Counted from the first letter of the stretch, positions 38,664-52,149 are shown. The stretch: DNA of 64,000 bases from Myoxocephalus aenaeus (GCA_038501785.1 JBAMJR010000070.1:4503501-4567500); one strand, 5' to 3'. The notes: generated by a model from the sequence alone, not told the origin. Translations and numbers: made by a program.

Positions 38664-39219
38664 ACAATATAATCAAAAAGAACCGATAAGAGTATCGATA
38701 AGGAACCGAACTGATAAGTAGGATCAATAAGTATCGATATAGTATCAATACCCGTCCCTACACGTGGCCTCTTTCACATGTACTGTATGTTGAAGCCTGA
38801 TTCGCCTGAACATCCGGCGCCTGCCCCCTCGCCGTGCAGCCGCCGTGGTGAAGCATCCGCCAGACACCTGACCCACTTTTCTGTTCTCCAAACATCTGGG
38901 TCTGTCTGCCTCCGCCCGGCTCGACTCGAGTTGCCTTCATTATTTATTACGGGGAAACGACACGGTCCGGCACCGCCGCTCTACATGGAGAGCGAAGCGT
39001 CTGGGGGCTTAATGACGGGGACGGATGAACACACCGTGAGCCATTTATTTGTTTTATCTTCGTGTCTTTTTTTTTTTTGCCGTCCCTTTCGCCGTCCACA
39101 CATCTGCATTTCACTCTCAGATTTGACATGAAGTTTAAAGGTTTCATCTTTAGCTAGGACTTTATCGATACTAGTACTCTTATTGATTCTGCTTATCGGT
39201 TCTTTTTGATTATATTGTG
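38664..39219. mobile_element. Inverted-repeat pair of a dispersed element (ATCGATAAG family)
   Basis: A perfect 27-bp inverted repeat lies at 38,664-38,690 and 39,192-39,218, with weaker similarity extending on both sides and inner arms rich in ATCGATA/AACCGATAAG. Either this is one element with long terminal inverted repeats around about 500 bp of non-coding interior, or two copies inserted head to head. No transposase frame is visible. Confidence 0.7.
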
Positions 39220-40125
39220 GGGGAAAAAACACTTAATTTAGAAAATAATCTACATTTCTTTCTCATCTTGTATGAAACCAAATCTTTCTTGAGCAGCAAT
39301 ACAAGAAGTTCCAACATCTTTAAAATACATGTTTAGCTCATCAATTATCCCCCATGTCCTGATCCGACTCTATGACATCACTAACGTTACCTGCTGCTCC
39401 ACAAACAGGTGGATGCTGCTGTCTCCTCTTTTTTTTTTACCTGTGAGGCTTTTATTGAGTTTGAGCGTCTCTAGTTGAGACGAGGTGAAGTGGGTGTGTT
39501 TCTTTTTAAAATGTCCGTACCTGGCTGGCTCCCCGGAGGAGAGTTGTTAATATGGTTGTTTTCTGGAGGGGAAGGTCTTTGTTAAAATGCTCTTTTTTCT
39601 TCTTTCTCTCGGGGTGACCTCCCCTTTTAAACCTGGTCCAGCTCTGTTATGTCTGTAGGGAAGAGAGGAGTCACAACATGGCTGCCCTGATTGAGATTTT
39701 TCTTTTTTTTATGCCCCCCTCTGATACACAAGGACACAACCCTTAAAGGGATGTAGGTTTGGTGCAACCTTGGCAATGAGCTCCAAATGAGGAGGAGGAG
39801 GAGGAGGGGGAGGAAGATGAGTGATCAAGGAAAAGGAGGGCAGATAAAAGAAAGACAGCATGAGGCAGGTGAGCAGCGGGGGAGTTCATCGGATATTTAA
39901 CCGAGCTGGAGGCAAAGTCGGTCCGTCCAGCACATTGGTCCCCGAGTTAAACTTCTCAACAACTTCGGTCGGATGGGAAGTTGGCATTCATGGCTCCCAG
40001 AGGATGCATCCTCATGAATTTAGTGTGAATTGAAGTGTTTAAGTACTGCGACCAAGATACATTTAGGGGGCTTTCTCACCTCTCCTGTTTTGGTTCAGTT
40101 AAATTAATCTAGAGGACTTTTTTGG

Positions 40126-40126
<1 letters not shown>

Positions 40127-40165
<39 letters not shown>

Positions 40166-40166
40166 T
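40127..40166. repeat. (TA)n microsatellite
   Basis: An almost perfect TA tract interrupted by ACATATATG at its right end. Confidence 0.95.
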
Positions 40167-40353
40167 GTCCGAAGTTGTTTTCATTAAAAACATTTGATCC
40201 TGAATTTGATTTCCCCATGATGGAGGATGACCAAATGGCTGAGAGCCTGTTTAACTTCATGTTTACGCCTCTTAAATGTAACATGCTTACCTCTTGGAAA
40301 ACAGCCTTTCACCAAGTTGGCTGCAGGCATGCATGCATGGCACGAGGGCTAGG

Positions 40354-40356
<3 letters not shown>

Positions 40357-40420
<64 letters not shown>
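40357..40420. repeat. (TA)n microsatellite, about 64 bp
   Basis: A perfect TA tract of about 32 units. Confidence 0.96.
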
Positions 40421-40421
<1 letters not shown>

Positions 40422-41085
40422 CAATATCTGGCTGGTTTATTATTTGCATTTACCCACTTTGTCGTCGTATTTGCGTCACTCCCGATTATCTATGAACAGG
40501 ATCTCATTGTCCCATCGAGGTATTTGTTCAAAACAACATTGTGGTATTTGATTTCCTCCCGATCGCATCCCATCATCCCCGCGTGCAACACGTTGCCTCT
40601 CCACTCATTTCGTCCACCGCCTCACATCTCCGACTGCCGCTCCATCCATTCACACCGCCGGCAAAGACGCACTTGGATTCACCGCTGCTCACTCTGCTCA
40701 GCGCTGCCAAAAGCAGCCTGTCGTCCCGGCCAGATTGATATGCTTGGCAGCCGCTCCTCGGCTCTTTGTTGGACGTAAAGCGAGCCGCGGGTGGCGGGGG
40801 AAGGAGGAGGTGTTGAAATTAATGATTTTTTTCATTTTTCATCCAGAAAGGATACAGTTCTGAGACGGGACGGGAAATTAGATGTCGCGCGTGTGATTTT
40901 CCTTTTTGATTGTGATAGACGAGTTGCATGCAACGCGGGAGAATTCCCCTTTTCTTATGCAATCTACGCACTAAAAATGGGGTTTCTGTATTATACAGTA
41001 TGAGGGGATATTACTGTGGAAGTCTATCTCCGCCAGGAGAGGGATATTTTTTTATGAAAACCTGGACTTGATAGAAAATAATATA

Positions 41086-41476
41086 GTCATTATTATGAAA
41101 TCAAAAGACAGAATCTTGAGAATAAATATCATAGTAATAATAAGACCTAAATATTAGATAAAATGTAATAATTCTAAGACACATTGTCATAATAATATAA
41201 AAAACACATAAACTTGAGATAAAATGTCATAATTATGAGATGAGGAGTCATAATACTTATATTAAGTCATTCAAATGAGTTAAAAAGTCAAAATTATGAG
41301 ATAAAAGGTTTGAATTATATCAAAATTATGACACAAAAGTCATGATTATGAAATGAAAAGTCTGAGTCAAAATCATGAGATAAAAGTAATGACATCAATA
41401 TTAAATAAAATGTAATAATAAAAAAATATGAGATTACATTTTGAAATTATTACTTTTTATTTTGCTGACGTTAATG
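41086..41476. repeat. Degenerate TCATAATTATGAGATAAAA array
   Basis: About 15-18 diverged copies of a roughly 20-bp unit with AGTCATAATTATGAGAT as the best-preserved core. The array ends in GGGCTTCCATACAT. A shorter related patch in the other orientation is at about 13,795-13,850, and GGCTTCCATA also occurs near 13,890 and 14,090, so this is a dispersed family. Confidence 0.75.
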
Positions 41477-41848
41477 GGCTTCCATACATCACACTCTATC
41501 AGTGGTTCTTCTGTGTCATACAGAATAAAAAACTAAAGAAATCTCCTCCCGGCCACCAGGGGTCCTGCAGCAGCATCGTGTCTACTTCATCCTCCACGGG
41601 GCGCTAATGTGTCTTTACTGTCTCAGAGAAACGCTTCACCGACTCCACCGGCGCCGTCTTTGTTTTCTTCTTCTTTCAGCGCCACCTGTTGTTGTTTTTT
41701 TTAAAGTGTGGATCAGAAGCAACACACACACGACGACACACCGAGCCTCTCTCCCTCCCTTCTGCTACACGAGGCGACTCGGTGTGCGTTGTTGCCGCCG
41801 AGGCTCAGCCCAGCACCTTGCCAGCGGAGAGGTTGATGGTCACGTGTG

Positions 41849-41849
<1 letters not shown>

Positions 41850-41931
<82 letters not shown>
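41850..41931. repeat. (CA)n microsatellite, about 82 bp
   Basis: A perfect CA run of about 41 units. It is the left arm of an inverted pair with the TG run at 42,034. Confidence 0.97.
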
Positions 41932-41934
<3 letters not shown>

Positions 41935-42004
41935 TTCTATACAACCAGATGAATCGACCCCTGGTGGTCAGTAGAGAGAATGCAGCTTTAACACATGCAA
42001 CCGA
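41932..42004 (-). repeat. Single unit of the 73-bp CTCF-like repeat (reverse)
   Basis: One unit (GACTTCTATACAACCAGATG, CGACCCCTGGTGGTC, GAATGCAGCTTTAACACATG) is sandwiched exactly between a CA tract and a TG tract. Confidence 0.9.
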
Positions 42005-42031
42005 AGCATCAAAGGAGGCATGTCAGACACA

Positions 42032-42033
<2 letters not shown>

Positions 42034-42113
<80 letters not shown>
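42034..42113. repeat. (TG)n microsatellite, about 80 bp
   Basis: A perfect run of about 40 TG units, complementary to the CA run 102 bp to its left. Confidence 0.97.
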
Positions 42114-42115
<2 letters not shown>

Positions 42116-42164
42116 CTGCTCCAGACCCCCATTACTGTGGTGAAGCCGATTGTTTTTCCCTTCT

Positions 42165-42480
42165 CGCGAGCATGTTTCCACACAATTTGAATTAATTGGA
42201 TTGTAAATTGATCCCGCTTTTTGGAGCCAAAAAAAAAAAACGAACCTGGAAGCCGGAGCTTTGGCTGCATACAACACTTTAATCTGAATACTAAATGTTA
42301 TTAAAAGCCTCCCCTGCTTCACCTGTGTAGGACAGTGTGTACCTGGTAATGAGAACAAATATAAAAGAATAGCCCCCGAGGGCCTATTGCATTCATTGTG
42401 CACCAGCATGGTGTAATTCACTAACTAATTGCCTCGGTGCCTGGATGGCTCTGTAATAGCTTGGCGATAACCAACGAGGT
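42165..42480. promoter_or_regulatory. Candidate conserved non-coding element in the intron
   Basis: Repeat-poor block with TTGAATTAATTGGATTG (about 42,187), GGCCTATTGCATTCATTGTG (about 42,381) and GTGTAATTCACTAACTAATT (about 42,411). Homeodomain, POU-like and SOX-like cores are close together. By eye it is one of the better enhancer candidates in the intron. Confidence 0.27.
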
Positions 42481-43178
42481 CTTTCCACGTGGAAAAGGTG
42501 AGCGTGGAGTTCAAACGAGGATGTTTTTGATCACGACTCGATAAGAGCGTCTGGGTTAAATCTTGAAGAAGTGATCATTCTTTTCTTCATCGCTCCATGC
42601 TTTTAATCCTGTAATCGATTCATCGTTTAGTCTTTAAAAGAAGTTCCTGCAGCCCAACTTTTTATATGCAAAACAGAGGAATTCTGCTTTTTGTTTAATT
42701 AGTGGTGGAAAGTACATTTAGTCAAGTACAATTTTGACAATCCTTTATACTCCTTTGCAATTATTGTACTTTTTATTCCACTACTTGTTACTTGACTCGG
42801 CTTGTCTTATCGTAGAAATTGTAGTTTTAGGAGTAAAACTGTTAAGTATTTTATAAGAAAAAAGCCATTTTTTTAATTAGGAGATGATTTAAACGTGTTA
42901 TCTCCTCAGGCCGAGGGGTCCTGATGCCAAAGACACGGCCACCTTTTTAGGTTTTAGCCTCCGCTGGCCCCACCTAAGGGTCTAAACTGGCTCACAAGGG
43001 GTCAACATGTCTTCTATATATTTCTATATATTTTTGGGCCCGTCCCAGACGTGCTTTAAAAGTGATCCGTAAAATCTTAAAATCAATTCTAACATGATTA
43101 GATGGCCGATGAGAGAAGCCAGGATCGGGGGTGATGTCGTTCATCATCTTGCAGCCTTGTGACACCCTGAGTGTATCG

Positions 43179-43195
43179 CCCCCCCCCCCCCCCCC
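43179..43195. repeat. Poly(C) run, 17 nt
   Basis: An uninterrupted C run; a likely spot for sequencing or assembly length error. Confidence 0.95.
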
Positions 43196-43350
43196 GTGGG
43201 TTTCAGCATCCAGCCGCCATCCCAAACGAACTTTATAAGACTGACCACCTTAATTTTATTTCCTTTTTTTAGATAATTCACGCTGCACATGAGCACCTCA
43301 TCCTCCCATCTCGCTCGGCTCTTTGTGGAGACAGTGAGAATGAATGAGAA

Positions 43351-43352
<2 letters not shown>

Positions 43353-43405
<53 letters not shown>
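43353..43405. repeat. (GT)n microsatellite
   Basis: About 26 perfect GT units. Confidence 0.97.
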
Positions 43406-43407
<2 letters not shown>

Positions 43408-43550
43408 GAGGGAGAATGGAGGAGTGATAGAACGAATAGCGAAAAGGCCAGGGAAGGAGGATGAGCCATGTCTCCCTTGTCTTGACATTTCTCTCCGTCT
43501 CTCCCGGGAATGAGTACCCCGATATAAATGTTCCAACTGATGATGGAGAT

Positions 43551-43596
43551 GGAGGAGGAGGAGGAGGAGGAGGAGGAGGAGGAGGAGGAGGAGGAG
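43551..43596. repeat. (GGA)n trinucleotide repeat
   Basis: About 15 GGA units, directly followed by an AT-rich, enhancer-like stretch at 43,597-43,700 (TTTGATTAGTTATCAC, GATGTAATTAAAGGC). Confidence 0.95.
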
Positions 43597-44136
43597 AGTG
43601 TTTGATTAGTTATCACGCGCAGCGGAGTCGGCCTATAATTCGGTTTCAGGTTGATGTAATTAAAGGCTCCGGGTCTCAGCAGTTTTCTTGGGGCTAATTT
43701 GTTTAGGGAGCGCTGACCCCCCCTCATCCTCCCCCCTCATCCTCCTCCCCACCTGCCGCCGCCTGCAGCCGGTGACGACCGCCTCCTGTTGCCGGTGGCC
43801 ATGGCAACAGGAGGGCCCACAGGTGTCCATGTTGGTATCTGTGTCGCGCTGGCTGCTCCCGCTCTGGATTTACATTCAGCGCTTTGCACCAGCTGCCGGG
43901 AAGAAGTTCACACGTCTTCTTTTGTGCCAAATGAGAACCATCTTGCTTGGATAAAGAGACTTTTTTTTTTTAACGGTGCTCCGATTAGGAATCACTGGAA
44001 GCAATATCGGTTTATTTGAAGCCCTCTATCTATTTAATAAACTGTTTCGCTGTTTATTTATTAGCAGGCAACATATTGCACTCTCTCTTAGAGACACAAC
44101 TCTCATATTTTGCTTCATCTGATATATTTCTTCAAA

Positions 44137-44470
44137 CTTGCATTCTCTCTCCTGACCACCAGGGTGCGACTCCTCTGGTTGTATAGAAGTCTATATAAAT
44201 GACTCTACTTCTCTCTTGATGTATTCCCTCAGTAAACATTGTAAACATGAGTTTATGTCTCAATCTCTAGTTTCAAGTCTTCTTCAATACAACATGATGT
44301 TCATTTAGTAAATGATGGTCATTTAGAGTCAAACAGACCATAAAGCAGGGGACGCTTTAGGGGCGGGGCTACAAAGTGATTGACAGGTCACTACCAGAGA
44401 TGAATACGCAGTCCAAATATGGTAACTTGCGTTTCTCAGTTGCAAAAAACAACAACATGGCGACGGCCGT
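44137..44470 (+). mobile_element. Dispersed repeat copy with one CTCF-like unit (forward)
   Basis: One 73-bp unit (core CCACCAGGGTGCG, 44,156-44,168) is followed by a middle part (TTCCCTCAGTAAACATTGTA, TTTATGTCTCAATCTCTAGT) and the tail (CAAACAGACCATAAAGCAGG, GGGGCGGGGCTACAAAGTGA). It is the most complete copy of the family in the window. It links the tail of the 29.7 kb copy to the middle part of the copies at 45.8 and 61.0 kb. Confidence 0.82.
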
Positions 44471-45420
44471 AATAACATATCCATATTACAGGATGCATTT
44501 TAATGCCACAGGAAAATATCTGCTTTCCTTTTTTATTAAAGCAGCTCAAGGACATCCGAGTGTAAAATCACAGAACGAGGCCTCGTTCCTCCTCGCTAAC
44601 TGAGTCAACATGGATTCCCTCCAGATTACATTCTGGCACGTGTCGCGAACGCATCCTTCGCTCACAGGAAAGAGTGAGAGGAGTCGCGAGCGTCTCCGTC
44701 CAGAGAAAGATGAGCTCGCCAGCGTCTGATGTGACGCCCCGGGTTTCCTCTTGGGTTCAAAGCTCGAGTCTGGAGCTGCCGACGTGTGAAGTTCAAGTTC
44801 AAAGGCGATGACGAGATAAAGCCGCTTGTTGAAGCCCTTTTTGAATTCCCTTTTTTCTTTTTTTTTTGGGAAATTAACTTGAATTATTTCCCCCAATTCT
44901 TACCCGGGCAATTTGGCGCCCTTTTTGAAATCGCTGCCATTACCTCTCTTTATAATTCAGACACTTTGTAGCATGAGGTCTGCAGCGCCACGCCGGAGCT
45001 TTTTTGGGGGGATTGGTTTTTCTCCACGAGGCGTTTGATGAAAAAAGGGAAAAAGAGCTTTATCTGCATCCAGAGGCCTAACCCCGGTCGGGCCGGGGGA
45101 CCGATCCCGCAGCTCTGCTTCCTCCCAGACAGCCGATGATAATCTGTCCGCTCCTTGGGTGGCCCTGAGTGAAAACACGAGCTGGCATTCGGATCAAACG
45201 ACCGCTCCCTTTGCCGTCCCCCTCCTCCACTTTATTTTTATATCTTTGTTGCCAAAAAATTCCCGGGTGGAAAAAAAAACGGTGGACAGGTTTCATTTTG
45301 CAAGCTGCAGGTTTCCGTAATCACAGAATCTGTAAGTGACATCGAGAGGCTTTTCTTGATGTCTTTGAAGGAAATTATCTTTTTTCTCTGCTCTATATTT
45401 GAAATCCCACAGGCAGGATG

Positions 45421-45449
<29 letters not shown>
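45421..45449. repeat. Poly(T) run, 29 nt
   Basis: T29 followed by ACAGG. It could be the poly(A) tail of an old minus-strand retroposon, but I see no target-site duplication. Confidence 0.95.
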
Positions 45450-45452
<3 letters not shown>

Positions 45453-45788
45453 GGATTGCATCTGCAGGGTGTCCACACTTGGCCTCAAAATGAGTGTTTG
45501 CATCTCCTGTGGCTGTGCTTACTCAATACCGGCCTGGGCAGGCTTTTCATGTATATTTATGCCCAATTAGATCATACTAAATCCCACAGTAGGACTGCAG
45601 CTGGAGAGATGGCTCCAGCCTTCTTAATGGAGATGGGATGGGATCTCTCTTTTTGTTGGAATTAAATGATGGTGTGTGTTTATCCATCACCACAGGATAC
45701 CCTCCAATACACCGCCTCCTTCATCCCAACCAGAGACGCATGCTTGTAGCCTCTAGTTCGGCATTTTGTCCATCGCCATAATTTACGA

Positions 45789-45962
45789 AATGAACATCAT
45801 GCTGTATTGAAGAAGACTTGAAACTAGAGATTGAGACATAAACTCATGTTTACAATGTTTACCGAGGGAATAAATCAAGAGAGAAGTAGAGTAATTTTCT
45901 CATAAACTTCGATACAACCAGAGGAGTCGCCCTCTGATGGACACTAGAGAGAATGCAGCTTC
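45789..45962 (-). mobile_element. Dispersed repeat copy with one CTCF-like unit (reverse)
   Basis: The middle part of the family (ATGAACATCATGCTGTATTG onward) is followed by one diverged unit (CGCCCTCTGATGG). Its first 88 bp differ at a single base from the copy at 61.04 kb. Confidence 0.85.
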
Positions 45963-47424
45963 AAGACACTTCTTGAAGCTGCCTCCCGATGCTTGAATTT
46001 ACATTTATTTCTTGAGTTTCTTTAGGTCTTCCTTTTTTTCTTCTTTTTCTTCTTATAATAATAAGATTTTTTCTTCTTCTCGTCCTTTGATCAGACGTGA
46101 CCGCATGATGAAAAGTTGCTTTGTTGTCGCAGAGTTCAGACAGAGTTAGCGAAGGGCTTTTAGTTTGAGTGGAACTGATGAGCATGAGAGATGGAGATGA
46201 ACTGAGAGATCATTCATGTGCCTCTGCACGGTCTCGTATGTGTGACAGCATGTTAGAGCTGCCATGATTATCAGCTCTGCAGACATATGACCCAGATCTT
46301 CTTCTTTTTAAAGCTCTGATATATGCCGTTGTTTCCCGGCGTCTCTACGTCTCCATCGAGCCACGGTCACAGTCTGCGGGGCGCTCGGCTCGTCTGTCGG
46401 CCCGGTGATTGAAACGCGCCCGGAGTCCGACTCTGCCGCCTGGCTGACGACACACGATGCCAAGCGGCTGATTTATGACCTCTGTAGCACACTGGCGCTC
46501 CTGCTGTGAAACTCCTCTCCCATCTGCTCCCCCCCACACCCTTGTTTTCTGTGCACAGGGGAGAAGATGTATGTTTGTACGACATTGACACTGTGAAACA
46601 GCATTTTATTTTCATATTTTTCTGCAAGTAGCTGGAGGCAGTTCAGGTCTCACTTGCTGAGTTTGCATTGTGCTCTTCATTGACTGCGCTCTGCCTCCCA
46701 TTGACTGTGTCGTTGTTTGTCTGGTCCCTATCTATTTGATTTTTTTTGTTTAACGACTCATCGGATGTCACCGGCATTGATTAACTCGGCGGGCCTCTTC
46801 AGAAGCTTGTTATCCTGTCAATTTCCTCACCAACTGCTCGAGTCGTTAACGTTCGGGCCGCCGTGCAAAACGCTCCGCCAGGTGCTGCTGTCGCTCATCC
46901 CGCACCTGTGCAGGCTGTCGGAGAACAGAGAGGGATGAGCGGATGTGACGGAAACCGTTTTTTTTGGCAGCTCTGAGAGGTTTATTCATCTCAGTCTGCA
47001 AGTATACCTGTTAGCCGTTAACAGCTGAGGCCGGCAATATCGATGCGGTATCTGTGACGTCGCCCGCAGGCCTCGGTGAGCACTGGAGTGTGAGGTTACA
47101 CTCGGCACTATTTCGCCACCTCCTAGAGGCACAAACCTCAACATTTGGCGTCTGTGCGGAGCCGAACTGGGCTCAGAGGATGATGGACGGAGACAGCTGT
47201 CAATCAAGCCGACACGGCACCAAACACGACCCTCTTTCAGCCTCAATGTGACATCATGGAACTGTGAGTCCATTTCCAGATGACGTAACTTTGGATTCTT
47301 GCAAAAGCAGAGCCAGGTTAAATGTTTTCCTTGTGCTTTAAACTATGAATCTAACAATTCATTTCTAAAGTAATCAACTGATTCCAGAGCCCAAGGTGAT
47401 GCAATGTTTACAGCATAATGTGCT

Positions 47425-47725
47425 AATATTTGCCATGTCGCATATAGCACGTTGTGGTGTATCATAAGTATTTCAGCATTAATCTAAATGCAACATGCTG
47501 ACGTTGTTCTTATGCTTTAATTAATATAAAAGCTGCATGCTATAGTTCAGCATGTTATTATACTATTCTAATATTAATCCAAAAGAAACATGCTAACCTT
47601 TAACAGGCTTTTCGACAGGAAAGTTATTTCAATATTTTAGCATTCATCTAAAAGCTAAATTCCAAAGCTCTTGCATGTTAGCATCCTATTCTAGCATTAA
47701 TCTAAAAGTGACATGCTGAAGTTGA
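47425..47725. repeat. Degenerate repeat, AGCATTAATCTAAAAG units
   Basis: Four loosely spaced copies, about 70-90 bp apart, of a segment reading AGCATTAATCTAAA followed by ACATGCTGA/ACATGCTAAC. Old and diverged. Confidence 0.55.
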
Positions 47726-48326
47726 GCAAAGATATTCATGCAAAACAATCCTCTCATAAGCTGCAACCAGAAGGCGTCGACACGTTTGTGCACACAAATG
47801 CGTCTAAATGATAATCAACATTGTTGCCCACTGACGACCTGATTGATCGACTAATCGCTGCAGCCGTGTTGTCGTTGAGCAGAGACCAGACAGAGCTTGT
47901 CTCCCAGCTCTTCCTCCCTGGGTCCAAGTCCCCGTCGCGGTGACTGCTGTAACGAGATCGCTGTGACACTAAATGCGTTTTGTACCCGGCGTGCAGGAGG
48001 CGCTGGTTTTGCATAACATGTGTCCCGACTCCTGCAGAAGGAAGGACGGCGTGTTCTCCTGTCTGCTCTTTGATGTCGGCTACGCGCTGTTGTTGTCCAC
48101 CACAGCGACGCCTCCCGCTGTCAGCTGCAGGCCCGACGTCTCTGTGGAGATCAGTTGCTCTCTCTGCTTCTACCTCCAGGCTTTCCATCGGCCGATATTC
48201 TGCTCCGAAAGGGAATATTTTGAGTCTTGGGACTCGAAAGCATGCGCAGAAGGCCGTCTTTGCTTGAACACAGGTAGCCTTTCACATGTTTGGCCTCAGG
48301 AGACGCTGTTGAAGGTCAGCCGTGTC

Positions 48327-48426
<100 letters not shown>

Positions 48427-49727
48427 CTGTGGTTCATGTTTGACATTTGTTTTTTTTAGTACTTTTTTTCTCCCTCGTTCTGGTGGCTGCAGGGCTCTTG
48501 TGAGCAACATGAGAGTGTGGAGGTTCAAAGACAGAGATGATGATGATGCTGCTGCTGCTGCAAGAGAGAGTGGTGTTGCCGATGGAGAGGGAGGTAATCA
48601 CCGGTTCGTCAGTGATGGTGTGCGTTTGATGTCTGCGCGGGTTGAAGGGCATCATCCAGACAATCACGCCAGGCTCTTCTGGGTTCTCTTCTCGTTTTCT
48701 CTCGTTCTTGTCTCCGTCCTTTTTTCGCTGCGAGAGATATCCACGATAACATCCCTTTTTTTTTCACGTGGAAACAACAAGTAGAAGGCCAAGAAAATGT
48801 CCCCCCGCGCTGTCTGAAAACCTGGAACATGTAATTAAACTGACAGCTTTTCAATCTGCAAAATGATCTTCTATTTCGGTCTGACGTTGGAAGCAAGGGG
48901 CGCTCACCGAGCAGCAGACAGCGACGTGTCTGTTCAGTGCAGATGTGGTCCTGCTGTGTTCGCTCAAAGAGATATGTTGAGAGAAAAGTTCTTATTCCTG
49001 TAAGTGAGCATTAATGAGCACAACACCACATATATTCGAGACTCTGAAAGGATTTTGTGCAGTAACCAGGATCTAAAGTTGCGGTTTGGTCTTTTTGAAA
49101 TGGTGCTTTTCTTTTTTTTTTCATCCCTTTGACCACAAACAAAATCCCAAATCGTCCATTTTTCTCAGCAGCATCGTGCAGGGTGACTCACTGGAATGGC
49201 TGCCACGCTAAATAGAACGGGATCGATGTGTTTAATTGCACCTGTGTTCACTCTGCAGGGACTTCAGCAGCGGCACAGATCTCCAAAATGAGTCAAATAA
49301 AACGCAAATTATCTGCATGTTGCAAAAGAAATGCTTTGTTGTTTTTCGACTACAGCTGCAAATAATGATTCTTTTAATTATTGGTTAACTTCTTGATTAT
49401 GTTTTGTATTATTTACAGTATTTTTTGGTTGGCCATTCAGTAAGTCTATTGACATGATTGATAATTAGGCGACCACAACTTTGATAATCATTTATCAAGC
49501 CCAAACTAAATAAATAACCATCAAGTGTGAGAGTTTTATCTAAAAATACACATATCTTTGAGCTTCAGACTTTAGGTTGGACACTGTTTTTTTGTAACAG
49601 ACCAAACAATTAATCAATTAGCAACAATATGTTCAGAAGTGATAACTGATAAAACACTTTTTTACGTGCAGCCGCAGTTAAAAAGTGCTCCGATTTCCTG
49701 ACAACCTCGAGGTAAAGGAAAACACCT

Positions 49728-49728
<1 letters not shown>

Positions 49729-49793
<65 letters not shown>
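49729..49793. repeat. (AC)n microsatellite, about 65 bp
   Basis: A perfect AC run. Shorter CA and TG tracts follow at 49,892-49,934 and 50,009-50,025. Confidence 0.97.
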
Positions 49794-49794
<1 letters not shown>

Positions 49795-52149
49795 CCACCA
49801 TGCAGCTTTAATCCTGACAAATTGCCACCACGATTTACTGCAGAGTCTCTTTCTAAAGCCCTTTTATCTGCCTCGCCTGTCTATTCACCGACACACACAC
49901 ACACACACACCGACACACAGACACACACACACACGCTCCAATCTATAGCCTCCCCAACAGGACCCATTATCTTAAGTGAGTGTCGATAGGATGCTGAGAG
50001 CTGCACACTGTGTGTGTGTGTGTGTAAGCGAGCTAGTGTAAGTGCTGATGAATGACTGGCCTCTGTAATCTGCATGCATGTGTGTATATTTATGTATATA
50101 TACATGTGTATGTGTGTCAGTGCTGCAGGGCTGTGATGTGGGAGCCTCTGTTGTCGCTGCCAGCATCGCGAGGTCCCTTTAAGGGACGAGGCGAGCAGGA
50201 ATATCAAAGCATATTTATTTGGCGACGTCTGGGGACATTTCCTGGAGGATGATTGGAAGGGGAACTCTTGCAATCTGTCCTCTTTGAAAGTACGAAGGTT
50301 CCCTGCTCCAAAAGTATTTTTTAAAACACGTCTTGATGAAGAAGCTGACATATCGCAGAGTACCGGGTTCTTGCTTCAAAAACCTCTGCGGTGTTCCCAC
50401 CTCGGCTTCCTCTGGAGAGAGAGGCTCTATGGCGGTTTGTTTTTGTAGAAAGTGAGAGCGCACGGTGAGAAAAACACACGCGGGACACCAGGGGATTCAC
50501 AGAATAGTCGATCACATCCACCAGTTGACACAGTGCATTGTTTGCATTATTATTATTAACACCAGAAGGCGTACGAACAAAAAAAATGTACTGTGGAGAA
50601 GCAGGAAGTCACCAGCAAAACTCCACAAACCAAACACCAGAAATGCCGCCGAGGAATTGTAATTAACTGTAAACTCGTATCTAATATGAATTACTTCCAC
50701 TTCATCACTTTCATCAAGACAGTGTGAACCTATTCTAAATGTGATGCTTTCACTTTTTTCTAGTTTTTTCTAGTCGTCTGCTGTCATTTGTTTGTGGACG
50801 ATATTTTCTTAACTTCTTGCACGTGTGTTTCTCTGAAGCCGCCGCGGTGCTTTGAGCCCTCGGGGCCGCCGTACTGAGCAGCACGGCGACTGTGAGGTCA
50901 CCCCTGTGGAAAAAAAGAAAGAAAGTTAATTGGCATGCGGCTGGCAGCCGGCACCTTTTTATACAGTATCAGCGTGTGGTCCGCCCTGAAGGATTCAGAG
51001 GAGGACCCGACCCGTGACTCTGGAGCTATACGTGCCGATCAGGGTATCGACCCGCCGGTGTTTCCGCCCGACATCCGTCTCTGTGAAATATTCCTTCTCC
51101 TTGGCCCGAGCGTCAAACGTGTCCTCAGCCTTCGCCGCTGTCGGTCTCACTCGAAGAGATGAGGAGGGAGGAGGAAGGAGGGAGGAGGGAGGGTGAGAAA
51201 ATAGCCGATGGAAGACATCACGGCCATTTCTCAAAGTCAGAAGTGCAGCAGCAGGTGGCCCGACAGCCGCCAACCTCGATTCTCACTCCTGCAGCACGAA
51301 ACAAAGACCTTAACTTTGCATGCTTTCGTCTACACAGCTGGTCCTTGACGACACGACTGATGTCAATTGGTTCTTTATGAAAGAGGGATTACATATTCTC
51401 AATTGGTTTTTATACTCTAATGATTTGGGATTGTAATAAAGAAGTATTTCAACTCGCTTAAAAGATGAAAAAAAGAACATTCTGTAATTATGAGGATAAA
51501 GAAAGAAGTCGCTCGCTTGCTGCTTAGAAACACCGTTAATTGATAATTAAGTCACTGACGTAAAAAAAGAATCAACTCTCAGATGAATCGGGATTCTCTC
51601 CTGAACAAATCTGACAAAACGGCTAAATCTGAATTTAGATGGACGTTTATTTGATGGGATGAGGTTGGGGTCTTGATATCATTTGGATTGTAAATTGGTT
51701 TTGAAAGAGACGCATTGATGAAGTGTTTTCTGCAGTTGTTTTTGTTGTTTTGTCTCCAAGGCTCCAGACTTTGTTCTTCACCACCGTCTCCAAAAGGTTA
51801 TTTCAATCGTCCTGAATTCAGTGTAAACCACCAGATATTCTAAATGTTCTGCTTTTACTTTGTTGTAGTCATCTAAAGCGGCTATTTGCATAAAAAAGAA
51901 AGGAAGAGGAAGATTGTATTTCTTATTGATAAAAACAAATCTTGGCATGGGCAGTTTATGCTGCTCAGAGCTAGTTTTAGGAAGTTAAACAACTCTATGA
52001 CATCTCCTTCAAACAACTGGATTTATTATTTTATTATTTTACAAGAAGAGCCCGAGTTAACGTTATAATTAACCTTTTGTCCGATACTGAACAGAGCCTG
52101 AACGCATCATAATGTAAATCAATGGGAACCTCCGTACATTAGCCGTTAG

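Noticed and set aside
45421..45454. T29-ACAG read as a splice acceptor
   Set aside because: No open frame or paired donor supports an exon after it; a homopolymer or retroposon tail explains it better.
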